A DNA stretch of 15,821 bases from contig CAIYWF010000190.1 of the NCBI GenBank assembly GCA_903929845.1, forward strand, positions 1 through 15,821, written 5' to 3'. A program made the position numbers and the translations under genes. The notes beneath the pieces are model-generated. The model was not told where the DNA came from. It worked only from the letters and a program-made list of their open reading frames with translations, and made no database searches. The number at the start of each line of letters is the position of its first letter. The stretch's first letter is position 1. Shown here in pieces: positions 7,901 to 14,462 of the stretch. This DNA is from an uncultured Chlorobiaceae bacterium (GTDB lineage Bacteria > Bacteroidota > Chlorobiia > Chlorobiales > Chlorobiaceae).

Positions 7901-8219
7901 TGCGTCTCTCGATGGCGCCACCACTCTTCTGGAGAACCTCCTCATTCACTACTGGCAGGGCCTTTCAATGCCCCTGCGCTTTTTCCCCCGCTCCTCACTC
8001 GCTTACGCCACAAAGGGAACGCTCGAAGCCTCACGAAAAGAGTGGCGTGACGACACCTTCAACAACCGTCCGGGCGAAGGCTCTGATCCGGCTATTCTTC
8101 GCTGCTTTGGTTCGAGCGAACCCTTTGATGAGAAGTTCTGCTCCCTGGCGGTTGAGTTGCTCTGGCCGATGATAGAGGCTGTGGGGGAGAAAGTATTAAA
8201 AAAACGCGAATTAGGATGA
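4992..8219 (+). CDS. recC: Exodeoxyribonuclease V subunit gamma (RecC)
   Basis: The 1075-residue protein is close in length to E. coli RecC (1122) and appears complete. It opens with the RecC-type start LYTSNRMEVLVDTLA and has GMQRWLSMELA at 41-51. The most conserved block runs MLPMRSIPFRVVVLIGMNDN from 623, followed by FPRQ, GDRSLRNEDRYLFLESLLSA and ISYVGQSIRDNSE. RecC is the helicase-like and nuclease-like but catalytically dead scaffold of RecBCD; it splits the duplex and scans the 3' strand for Chi during double-strand-break repair. The start at 4992 is chosen by homology; the upstream ribosome binding site is weak. No recB or recD lies on either side: a dead methyltransferase precedes it and an unrelated shortened methyltransferase follows. 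The subunits must be encoded elsewhere, or this is an orphan. The gene is visibly GC-richer than its flanks. Confidence 0.95.
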   Translation: MPLNLYTSNRMEVLVDTLATTLSKPLASVFTKEVIVVQSRGMQRWLSMELAAHFGVWANGHYPFPNAMVQELFHKILRDMPDTSAFAPEVMSWKIMRLLPELLSTEPFGTLRHYLADDPAGLKLFQLSEKIADTFDQYTLFRSEMLAGWEAGETQPSGEEWQSILWRKLAEGDGVHRGKLKEFFCRQLSPESPGVEDIPERITLFGISYLPKFHLDMLSAVARVTEVNLFLLSPTREYWGDILSKKASARLSEDERALRSEGNPLLASLGRIGRDFSEMIIDLSDSAFHQEERYDDPGETCLLHALQSDILNLSGTGEEGKLRLLDPDDRSLQIHSCHSPLREIEVLYDNILAMFEEYPDLSPRDIVVMTPDIESYSPYISSVFGAGGDGAVALHYSIADRRMMNEGEIASALLKLLALPGSRLAASEIFDLLASPPMTRRFSLDMSELELIRGWIEKSGIRWGMDERDRTSRNLPAYRDNSWRAGLDRLLLGYAMPDENQLFNGILPYDDMSGSVAESLGKFAEFVDSVDRFVQSFERSRTLAEWRGQFQTLLADFIATSDSSEREFADIAELAEQLGNIATTAEYTGDVSPAVMLSWLRARLEHQEQGLGFMTGGITFCAMLPMRSIPFRVVVLIGMNDNTFPRQSRAPSFDLIAREPQKGDRSLRNEDRYLFLESLLSARDLLYISYVGQSIRDNSELPPSVLVSELLDAVRRGFSLPDGGSVEEHLVARHRLQAFNREYFTAGSPLFSYSAENYRALVEKECASTLTHPFMSTPLAEPPEEWKTVLLERLLRFYDNPSVFFLEQRLGIRLEGTAQPLEDREPFAVEGLELYSLKQELLEAVLGGGETHELLPLFRSRGMLPPARHGEQLFNRILGEVEEFAATVQESIGGRGMLEPLEVDLQLGAFRLTGRLERLWPHSLLHYRYARLKMKDIMRSWIEHLVLNSIAQPGYPKQTLLVMDNEAKTFASLDGATTLLENLLIHYWQGLSMPLRFFPRSSLAYATKGTLEASRKEWRDDTFNNRPGEGSDPAILRCFGSSEPFDEKFCSLAVELLWPMIEAVGEKVLKKRELG

Positions 8220-8414
8220 GATTCAGTGATTATTTAACAACGGACTATGATGGAAAAGATTACAAAGTTACCTTTTCATTTTGGAGATGATTCTGGCCGT
8301 TAGTTTTTTGGTGCGCAGCAAAAGAAGTGTTCAAGGTTCAGCGGAACGGGTGTTTGAAAAGTGATTGAACAATATGTGAGTTGCCACGAGTGAATCCATT
8401 ATCCATAACAAGTT

Positions 8415-8912
8415 ATGTCATTGTATTCTGAATTTGCCCCATGGTATGAGCAGCTTTTCCCTTTCCGTGAAGAGGTTTATCTCTTCCTTTGTGAACATGC
8501 CGGTACTTCTGGAAGTAGTATCCTTGATGCCGGATGCGGACCGGGTCACTATTGCGCGAGGTTTCAGCATGATGGTTTTTGCTCAACAGGTATTGATCTT
8601 GATCCGAAGATGATTGATGAGGCATCGGCCTCCTTTCCCGGCTCAGAATTCCACTGTATGAGCATTGAAGATATCTCATCTTTGCATCGTTCGTTCCGTT
8701 TGATCTATTCCACAGGTAATGTTGTGGCTCATCTTTCACCTGCCCGATTTTCAGCCTTTCTTCAGAATGTATATACTGCTCTTGAACCTGGAGGTTGCTT
8801 GAACTATATTCTTGGGCTTGCTGAGTACCGTTTTCCGGTCAAAACTGCAGCTATCCGCAGAGAGCGTGATTCCGGCCTTGTAATGGTGTTTATGAAGGAG
8901 CAGGGGAGTTAA
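8415..8912 (+). CDS. Class I SAM-dependent methyltransferase, shortened
   Basis: The 165-residue product has a good N-terminal half: YSEFAPWYEQLFPFREEVY (4-22), SAM-binding motif I SILDAGCGPGHYC (35-47), the acidic Asp61 of GIDLD, and a motif at LIYSTGNVVAHLSP. At 125-129 (EPGGC) it departs from the family: about five or six residues usually present before LNYILGLAEYRFPVKT seem missing, and after PVKT only ~20 residues remain, where relatives as I recall them have another ~80-100. The remaining C-terminus (RERDSGLVMVFMKEQGS) could be the true end joined after an in-frame deletion. It may be inactive or a pseudogene still open by chance. No clear ribosome binding site precedes the ATG. The 195 bases between recC and this gene show no ORF of note. 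Confidence 0.7.
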   Translation: MSLYSEFAPWYEQLFPFREEVYLFLCEHAGTSGSSILDAGCGPGHYCARFQHDGFCSTGIDLDPKMIDEASASFPGSEFHCMSIEDISSLHRSFRLIYSTGNVVAHLSPARFSAFLQNVYTALEPGGCLNYILGLAEYRFPVKTAAIRRERDSGLVMVFMKEQGS

Positions 8913-8943
8913 CGTCACCTCCATTCATCACAGGTAAAAAATT

Positions 8944-9348
8944 ATGTTAGCAAGAACAATACTGAAAGTTGCATCTCAGATTCCGTGGGAGAAAGTGATT
9001 GAACTTGCGCCCTCAGTTGCGGAGAGAGCGGGAACTCTCTGGAAGAGCATTAGAAGTAAAAATAAGCGTATTTCAATTGATGAGAACATTGCGTATGCCT
9101 CATATAGCACAGAATTGTCGGAGAGTGATATTCTTAAAGCACGATTGGATAGACTGGAAGAGAGAGTAGAGAGTTTGGAGGAGCAAATTCAGGCATCCTC
9201 TGGTTTGATCAAGACATTAGCCGAACAGAATACGTTATTGGTGCAACGGATTGAGCTGCATAGAATCCGTCTCATTCGTCAATCTTTCCTTTTTGCCGGA
9301 GTCGGTGCTGTATTGGCAGGAATGATAGTGTATCTCTTTATTCGGTAG
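8944..9348 (+). CDS. Small coiled-coil protein with C-terminal membrane anchor
   Basis: I do not recognise a named family. The 134-residue protein has an N-terminal region with WEKVIELAPSVAERAGTLW, a charged middle, a heptad-like segment (about 58-108, with LKARLDRLEERVESLEEQIQ) predicted as coiled coil, and one transmembrane helix at about 114-133 ending two or three residues before the C-terminus. It is therefore likely a tail-anchored, oligomeric inner-membrane protein with its bulk in the cytoplasm. An AGG about nine bases before the ATG supports the start. It lies 31 bases after the shortened methyltransferase on the same strand and ends only 13 bases from the end of the convergent methyltransferase gene, with no room for a normal terminator between them. 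No function can be assigned. Confidence 0.75.
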   Translation: MLARTILKVASQIPWEKVIELAPSVAERAGTLWKSIRSKNKRISIDENIAYASYSTELSESDILKARLDRLEERVESLEEQIQASSGLIKTLAEQNTLLVQRIELHRIRLIRQSFLFAGVGAVLAGMIVYLFIR

Positions 9349-9361
9349 TGATTGACTGACT

Positions 9362-10159
9362 TCACTCCTTGCGAGCAATTATCCGGCCTCTGCCCACCTT
9401 ACCGGCCGCTGAAGCATCGCGCCACAGGGTAATGCCGCGTACTACTTCATCATACATCTCCTGGCCGTAGTTGTCCAAAATCCCTTGACGAAACTCCTTC
9501 TGCACGTTGTCAAGGTATATTTGAATATGTCTCGCAAAATCGGGCGAAAGGTCTTCCTTCTCGATAACCGTCAGCCCGGCAGTTTCGGCAAGGGTCGCAT
9601 AACCATCCAGAGTCTCCATAGAGGGGAAAACCATAAACGTATAGAGAGCTTGCCATTCATCGCTGGCCATTGAGCCGGTCTCCAGCCAGTCCGTAAACGC
9701 AAGGATGCCGCCCGGTTTCAAGACACGGGCACACTCATCGATGAGCCGTTTTTTATCAGTGATGTAGCACCAGGCATCCTGTCCCCATACCACATCGAAC
9801 GAATTTGCCCGAAAAGGCATGTCCAAAGCATTTCCCAGTTTGTATTCGACCTTGTCATCCAGCCCGGCCCGTTTTGTGCGGGAGATGGCCTCTGTATGCA
9901 TCCGTTGGGTTGCATCCAGTCCAGTGACGCGGCAGCACCAGGTTTGAGCTAAATGACGAGCTGGACCACCAAGCGCACTGCACACATCAAGCAGGTGAAT
10001 CTCCGCATTGACTCCGGCTTTTTGCGCCAGAATGTTGGTCTCTTGTTTACCGCCGACATGAATTTCTTCGCCCATAAGCATTTCCCAAAGGATTCCACCA
10101 GGGCCATCGTAGACTTCATTGACGTTTTCAATCGTGACATCAAGTCTGTTTCCACTCAT
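9362..10159 (-). CDS. SAM-dependent methyltransferase (type 11, sarcosine/dimethylglycine-MT-like), partner of radical SAM protein
   Basis: The start is placed at 10159, giving 265 residues, because AAGGAGA lies eight bases upstream; the open frame extends further back but into the radical SAM gene. Motif I is LLDVCSALGGPARHLA (about 56-71), where the usual G-x-G is replaced by S-A-L-G-G-P. It is followed by VTGLDAT with the ribose-binding Asp, NALDMPF (motif II), and VVWGQDAWCYITDK, then LKPGGILAFTDW. The WGQDAWCY block resembles small-molecule N-methyltransferases of the glycine/sarcosine/dimethylglycine kind, but the substrate is not certain. The gene is the last of the minus-strand run, 38 bases after the radical SAM gene, so the two very likely act on the same product. 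Confidence 0.85.
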   Translation of the reverse strand: MSGNRLDVTIENVNEVYDGPGGILWEMLMGEEIHVGGKQETNILAQKAGVNAEIHLLDVCSALGGPARHLAQTWCCRVTGLDATQRMHTEAISRTKRAGLDDKVEYKLGNALDMPFRANSFDVVWGQDAWCYITDKKRLIDECARVLKPGGILAFTDWLETGSMASDEWQALYTFMVFPSMETLDGYATLAETAGLTVIEKEDLSPDFARHIQIYLDNVQKEFRQGILDNYGQEMYDEVVRGITLWRDASAAGKVGRGRIIARKE

Positions 10160-10197
10160 TTGAAAATCTCCTTTTTGAATTGAACGAGTTACTCTTT

Positions 10198-11268
10198 TTA
10201 TTGTTTTTCCCGAATCAACCAGCATTTTGGATCGAGCCCGTCGGCATCGCCATTGTAATGCCATGCACTGGCCCTGCATCCCCAACAATGCGGGTTGTTG
10301 GTGCAGGTGTTACATGGATCGGGCAGGTTAAAGACATCGTGCAGATCTCCGTGGACGAGGGTGTTGCTATGGTTGGCGATGATTTCCCGGAATGGCGTTG
10401 AGCGGATGTTGCCTACTCCTTCGCGGATCACCGAGCAAGGCGTCACGTCGCCCGTGAAAGTCACCGTTGCCATCGTGCCGCAGTAATATTTATCGGTGTC
10501 CATAGCGGCTATGGAGATATTGTCACCACCGTAATTAATACGGTCGCGCTCAGTATAGACTTGCTGCACTTCAGCAAGATTGGGCTCGAAGGCTCTCCAC
10601 TCGGCGCCCATTCCTGCGGGATTGAACATGGTCAGGCAGGTGCGAAGACCCTTCTCTTCAAACCACCAGCGCATCGTTCGAATGGCGTCTTCCGGTCCTT
10701 GCCGGGCGGTGTAGGTGATGCAATTGATCATTTCTTCAGCGGGTTTGCCCAGCTCGAGCATATTCGTCACCCCTTCCACTATGGCATCAATGTAGTGATG
10801 ATTCCCCCCCCGATGGAGTTTGGCATAGACTTCGGGCGTGATGGAATCGACATGAACCGAGACAAAGCCCCCCTCGCTCACTTCATAGACCTGGGCCGCA
10901 ATGTGCTTGTTCTTTAAGGGCAGTCCACTGGTCCAGACATTATTGATCATGCCCAGCGACCGGGCATACTGCATCAACTCGTACCAGTCAGGCCGGACAA
11001 GCGGGTCTCCTCCCAACCAGTCGATGGCCCGAATCTCCAGCGCCGCCGCATCGCGGAGCAGGCTGCTGATTTCATCCGAGGTGAGCCCGCGACTCGCCCG
11101 GGGAGTGGAACCGGCATAACAGTAGACGCAGCCCTGATGACAGGCATCGGTGGATTCAATTTGCAGCGCATACAGCCTTTTCTGCTCAAAGTATCGCTTT
11201 TGTTCCTCTTCACGCCCGACGGCCAGACCGCCGTAACGACTCAGATGATTGTTTATGCAAGCAACCAT
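10198..11268 (-). CDS. Radical SAM/SPASM-type protein of unknown substrate
   Basis: The 356-residue product has the radical SAM iron-sulfur motif C-x3-C-x2-C (Cys43, Cys47, Cys50 in CHQGCVYCYAG) and the SAM-amino-binding GGDP (86-89, a GGEP variant). The C-terminus has a SPASM-like auxiliary cluster region: Cys263, Cys278, Cys319, Cys322, Cys328, Cys331 and Cys349 (C-x2-C-x5-C-x2-C-x17-C). SPASM proteins commonly modify peptides (RiPPs) or cofactor precursors, but some act on small molecules. GGGAG nine to ten bases upstream supports the start. The gene follows the truncated umuC by 44 bases and precedes the methyltransferase by 38. No precursor-peptide ORF is visible between 11269 and 11312. 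The oxidoreductase chemistry and substrate are unknown; the operon partner implies a product that is also methylated. Confidence 0.88.
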   Translation of the reverse strand: MVACINNHLSRYGGLAVGREEEQKRYFEQKRLYALQIESTDACHQGCVYCYAGSTPRASRGLTSDEISSLLRDAAALEIRAIDWLGGDPLVRPDWYELMQYARSLGMINNVWTSGLPLKNKHIAAQVYEVSEGGFVSVHVDSITPEVYAKLHRGGNHHYIDAIVEGVTNMLELGKPAEEMINCITYTARQGPEDAIRTMRWWFEEKGLRTCLTMFNPAGMGAEWRAFEPNLAEVQQVYTERDRINYGGDNISIAAMDTDKYYCGTMATVTFTGDVTPCSVIREGVGNIRSTPFREIIANHSNTLVHGDLHDVFNLPDPCNTCTNNPHCWGCRASAWHYNGDADGLDPKCWLIREKQ

Positions 11269-11312
11269 TAAAATTCTCTCCCTGTCATTCTCACGGAAAT
11301 TTCCCTTGGAAT

Positions 11313-12242
11313 TTAATGAAAAGCTGATAGATCACAGCGCCCCATTTCCGGATTGGAATGGCCCGCTTCAGTGATAAAGACGGTCATCAACGAAGCCAGC
11401 GAATTCTCCTTTCGCAGCTTCACAGCGCACTTGCCCGCAAACGTCGCCACGGCCTGCCGCAGCTCCTCCTGCAAAGTAACGCTGCGGCCAAATGAGCGCG
11501 AGGTGCAGATACTTTGCTTTGCAGGCCGCACCAGCTCCATCGGCAGGCAGGATTTGCCGTTCAGCTCAGCCTGTATTCTGGCGCCAACAATATGCAGGTG
11601 CTTGCGAACCCAAGCAGCAGGCGCAGCGGCAAGGTCAGCGGCGTTCTCAATACTCCTTGCCTGCAACAGTTTGCTCCACTGCCGCCCGATGCCCCAGATA
11701 TCCTCAACCCTGGTTCGCTCAAGCGCGGCCTGGATTTCGGCATGGCTCCTGAGCACGCAGACACCCTGATAGTGTGGATTCTTTTTTGCCAGCCGATTGG
11801 CAATCTTCGCAAGCGTTTTTGTGGACGCCATACCGACACAGACCGGAATACCGGTATGCTGCCGCACCGTCCGGCGAATCAGGCGGGCATACTCCGTCAG
11901 GTCGAACCGTGCGAAGCTCGTCATATCAAGAAACGCCTCATCAATAGAATAGACTTCAATCTCGGGAACAAGGGCGGCAAGCGTCATCATCACCCGCGTC
12001 GACATATCGCCATACAGGGCAAAGTTCGTGGAGAAGACCGCCACATCATGCTGCTTGAGCAGCGGACGGCACTTGAATTCCGGCATGCCCATCTGGATGC
12101 CAAGCGCCTTGGCCTCTTCAGATCGGGCGATGATGCAGCCATCATTGTTCGACAGCACAACAACCGGGCGCAAGCGCAGAGAGGGGTTGAACACCCGTTC
12201 ACACGAGGCATAGAAGTTATTGCAGTCAACAAGAGCAAACAT
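11313..12242 (-). CDS. umuC: Y-family DNA polymerase V subunit UmuC, C-terminally truncated
   Basis: The 309-residue product keeps the palm and fingers of UmuC: Asp6 of MFALVDCNNFYASCE, the catalytic SIDEAFLD with Asp101-Glu102, the fingers motif VVVLSNNDGCIIARS, and the thumb/HhH area up to GIGRQWSKLL (185-193). The little-finger domain starts near 240 and the sequence matches the family up to SLMTVFI (284-290). It then switches to about 19 unrelated residues and stops. Full-length UmuC is about 420 residues, so roughly 110-130 are missing, including the region that holds the beta-clamp-binding peptide in E. coli UmuC. Translesion synthesis by this protein is doubtful. GGAG nine bases before the ATG supports the start; umuD is 21 bases upstream in the same operon. 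The break lies just before the radical SAM gene. Confidence 0.9.
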   Translation of the reverse strand: MFALVDCNNFYASCERVFNPSLRLRPVVVLSNNDGCIIARSEEAKALGIQMGMPEFKCRPLLKQHDVAVFSTNFALYGDMSTRVMMTLAALVPEIEVYSIDEAFLDMTSFARFDLTEYARLIRRTVRQHTGIPVCVGMASTKTLAKIANRLAKKNPHYQGVCVLRSHAEIQAALERTRVEDIWGIGRQWSKLLQARSIENAADLAAAPAAWVRKHLHIVGARIQAELNGKSCLPMELVRPAKQSICTSRSFGRSVTLQEELRQAVATFAGKCAVKLRKENSLASLMTVFITEAGHSNPEMGRCDLSAFH

Positions 12243-12263
12243 GGGATGGATCTCCAGCCGTGG

Positions 12264-12716
12264 TTATCTCGGTTTATGAATCACATAGGCCACAATGCCC
12301 CACACCAGAAACTCATTTTCTTCAGTGATTCTGATCGGCTTGAATTCAGCATTGGCAGGCATGAGGTAGACACCTTCTTCCCGCATAGCCAGACGCTTCA
12401 CCGTAAACTCACCGTCAATAAAACAGACCGCAATACAGCCCTCTTTCGCCTCAAGGGCCTTGTCGATAACCAGCAAGTCGCCATCCTGAATACCCGCATC
12501 AACCATGGAATCGCCTTTTACCCTGACACAAAAGGTAGCTGCCGGGTGCTTGACCAGCTCCTTGTTCAGGTCAAGCGCAAGATCCAGATACTCTTCAGCC
12601 GGAGCGGGAAAGCCCGCAGCAATTGCGGTACCGGCAAGCGGCAGCTCAAGCTGCATTGTGAAGTCCGGGGTAAAGAAGTCGAGCACCGGGCCTGCATGTA
12701 TCTTTTTAAGTCTCAT
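12264..12716 (-). CDS. umuD: UmuD, self-cleaving S24 peptidase subunit of polymerase V
   Basis: The 150-residue protein is the normal UmuD size. It has the Ala-Gly cleavage site (Ala34-Gly35 in AAGFPAPAEEY), the catalytic Ser70 in VKGDSMVDAGIQDGD and the catalytic Lys107 in GEFTVKRL, so RecA-stimulated self-cleavage to UmuD' should be possible. UmuD' normally pairs with UmuC as an error-prone translesion polymerase; here UmuC is truncated, so the intact protease may have no working partner. The 77 bases upstream show no SOS box of the E. coli CTGT-N8-ACAG type; a TATATT at about 12743-12748 (minus strand) is a possible -10. It is the first gene of the umuD-umuC'-radical SAM-methyltransferase run. 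Confidence 0.93.
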   Translation of the reverse strand: MRLKKIHAGPVLDFFTPDFTMQLELPLAGTAIAAGFPAPAEEYLDLALDLNKELVKHPAATFCVRVKGDSMVDAGIQDGDLLVIDKALEAKEGCIAVCFIDGEFTVKRLAMREEGVYLMPANAEFKPIRITEENEFLVWGIVAYVIHKPR

Positions 12717-12793
12717 CGTTTTTACAGGTTTTCATTACCGGAATATACCTTCTGAAAATGAACCCAACCAGCGTCATCAACAACGCTCAGCAC

Positions 12794-13552
12794 TCAGTCC
12801 TGATACACCAACGGATCCGGCGAGTCGATCATGGGATTGAGACGAACCGCCAGAGAGAAAAGATAGGGGTAATCCTCCTTGAGATGCTGCATATAGAGGA
12901 TCCATTCCCGGATCAGATGACCGAAAACCCGCTTTATGTCCCCATTGATGTGTTCTTGGTCGCTTGGAGAAAGACGATCGAACGACTCCCGGGCCTCAAG
13001 CTCTTCAATGGTATGAAACGCTGCCCAGAGAAGGTCAGTAAAATTTTCATGCTCAAGCAGATTCTGGTTTTCCAGCAAGCTCAGGAGGAAACTCCGTTTT
13101 CCGGCCATGAACTGCTTCAGGCAGGGGAGGGCGTCACTATTGATGCTGATCCTGAAGTTACTCCGGCGCAGATACTCGAGCGCCGCGTCAAAATCCTGTT
13201 TTTTCCATGATCCGGTCATACGCAGGCGTTTTTTCAGCTCCTCGCTTCCGACCACGTGTTCCGACAACTCTTTCAGCAGGCGATTGCCGAATTCACTGAA
13301 AAAGACGCCGATGACCATGTTCAGTTTTCTCATAACCGACTGGCGCTCCCTTTCCCTGAGCACCCTTTCGAAGAGGAGCGTGACGACGATGATGTAAATG
13401 GGAAGGAAGGCGAGATTGCCGAGAAAGCTGGCAGATATTTCCCTCAAGTTGCCGAAAATGCTGAAGTCAATACCATAAAGGGCCAGCGAGATAGCAAAGA
13501 GGGCGGACACCGTCCACACCTTGTTCATAAACAGTTTTTTAAACATGAACAC
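12794..13552 (-). CDS. Inner-membrane protein of unknown function
   Basis: The 252-residue product is not from a family I can name. It has two N-terminal hydrophobic helices (about 12-28 and 43-61) separated by a short loop, then a long hydrophilic, charged and mostly helical domain (from RERERQSVMRKL on, about 66-252) expected on the cytoplasmic side. No catalytic motif stands out. Three in-frame ATGs lie near the start (residues 1, 3 and 9). An AGGTG sits four bases before the first and ten before the second, so residue 3 may be the true start. Similar two-helix proteins are found singly in anaerobes. It sits 77 bases upstream of umuD on the same strand and could be co-transcribed, but nothing links it to DNA repair. 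Confidence 0.75.
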   Translation of the reverse strand: MFMFKKLFMNKVWTVSALFAISLALYGIDFSIFGNLREISASFLGNLAFLPIYIIVVTLLFERVLRERERQSVMRKLNMVIGVFFSEFGNRLLKELSEHVVGSEELKKRLRMTGSWKKQDFDAALEYLRRSNFRISINSDALPCLKQFMAGKRSFLLSLLENQNLLEHENFTDLLWAAFHTIEELEARESFDRLSPSDQEHINGDIKRVFGHLIREWILYMQHLKEDYPYLFSLAVRLNPMIDSPDPLVYQD

Positions 13553-13560
13553 CTGTTATG

Positions 13561-13572
13561 TTAACCGGAACC
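13561..13572 (+). repeat. 12-bp direct repeat, left copy
   Basis: TTAACCGGAACC occurs here and again at 14024-14035, enclosing about 451 bases of unassigned sequence. The copies are identical and could be target-site duplications of a lost or degraded insertion, or a chance pair. Confidence 0.35.
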
Positions 13573-14023
13573 AAACAACCTGAAAAACATTGCATAATAA
13601 ACAAACAGGCGAATACATCTTATCGTTCGCTGAGAAAAGAAAACCCGAGAGGTGAAGTGCCAGGTGTTAAGCTCTGGAGGAGCGACATGCCAGTGGTGCC
13701 AACTCAGGACTATAGACTCAGACTGTTCTGAGAGGCGTCAGTAATACAGAAAAGTGCAAAGTTATTCAAGAGGGGCTGAATCTACAATGCACTGTAATAA
13801 AATAAAACCTATTTTCTCGCCATATTTACAGTTTTTGTCTGGCTCCCAGCACTTATTTTTCACAAAGATTTTTCCTCGCAGTTTTGAATTAATGTCGCCA
13901 AGTAAATTTTAGAAATAGGCTATATTTGCTGCTTAATAAGCCGAGACCGAAGCAACTGATCTATGCTTTGATGCTCTTTAAGCGACAAGCGGTATTGACA
14001 AGTTAGCAGGGTCAACTCATTCC

Positions 14024-14035
14024 TTAACCGGAACC
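14024..14035 (+). repeat. 12-bp direct repeat, right copy
   Basis: This is the identical partner of the repeat at 13561-13572. No terminal inverted repeats adjoin either copy that I can see, so a transposition origin is unproven. Confidence 0.35.
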
Positions 14036-14190
14036 GGACTGTAGCGTATTTCTTACCGCTTTTCCGATGTCATCCAAAAATCGCCACAGGGGCTTTTAGA
14101 GTTATTTTCTATGTTACGGAATCGAAAAGATAGCCTTTTTGATTTGCTAGTTTTGGTGCCATGCTGGCTGACAAATGAATGGAGGGCGGC

Positions 14191-14250
14191 ATGACGACTG
14201 CTGAGCTTTTGGCTGCATTGGCACGGGAATACCCTAATGGCGTGTCCTAA
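14191..14250 (+). pseudogene. 5' stub of a gene truncated next to the IS3 remnant
   Basis: A strong ribosome binding site (GGAGG at 14181-14185) precedes an ATG and 19 codons, MTTAELLAALAREYPNGVS, then TAA. The helix followed by EYPNG resembles the beginning of a small helical or winged-helix protein. The reading frame ends about where the transposase-derived sequence begins, so this is probably the surviving start of a gene cut by insertion. The family cannot be told from 19 residues. Confidence 0.4.
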
Positions 14251-14257
14251 CCGAAAA

Positions 14258-14362
14258 TTGCATTATACTGAACACTATCGAAGGCGAGAAAAGGCCTTAC
14301 ACAACCTGTTTGAATACATTGAAGTAGTGTACAACCGGAAAAGAAAGCTATCGATTTTATGA
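14258..14362 (+). pseudogene. C-terminal remnant of an IS3-family transposase (OrfB)
   Basis: This frame encodes EHYRRREKALHNLFEYIEVV followed by YNRKRKLSIL and a stop. It matches the end of the DDE integrase core of IS3-family OrfB, where relatives read like RYRTREEARRxIFEYIEVFYNRxRRHSxLGY. The final GYLSP-type ending and everything upstream of about 35 residues, including the catalytic DDE residues, are missing, as are terminal inverted repeats. It is a dead footprint of an IS3 insertion between the stub at 14191 and the AbiEii-like gene. Confidence 0.75.
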
Positions 14363-14462
14363 TATAAATTGCCCGTTGGGTTTTTACGTTATAAACAACA
14401 AGCAATAACTATAGCTTCTAAGGGTGTCCATTTTATTGTTGCAAGTTCGAAATCGATTTGAC

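Larger units (their letters stand above)
13553..14423. other. 870-bp AT-rich region of decayed sequence
   Basis: No intact gene is visible between the membrane protein gene and the AbiEii-like gene. The region contains a 12-base direct repeat (TTAACCGGAACC at 13561-13572 and 14024-14035), short meaningless ORFs (for example 14 codons from 13688 after a GGAGG), a 19-codon stub from 14191, and the tail of an IS3-family transposase at 14258-14362. It looks like a site where several elements were inserted and lost. I see no convincing structured RNA, but cannot exclude one in 13600-14020. Confidence 0.6.

Noticed and set aside
10160..10288. Upstream extension of the methyltransferase to 308 residues
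   Set aside because: The extension overlaps the radical SAM gene's end and lacks family similarity, while an AAGGAGA sits at the right distance before the ATG at 10159.
11514..12755. 413-codon plus-strand ORF opposite umuDC
   Set aside because: It runs antisense through both umuC and umuD, which have clear family motifs on the minus strand; a shadow of GC-rich coding sequence.
13688..13732. 14-codon ORF with a good GGAGG Shine-Dalgarno in the empty region
   Set aside because: Too short and without conservation evidence; kept only as a remark on the spacer.
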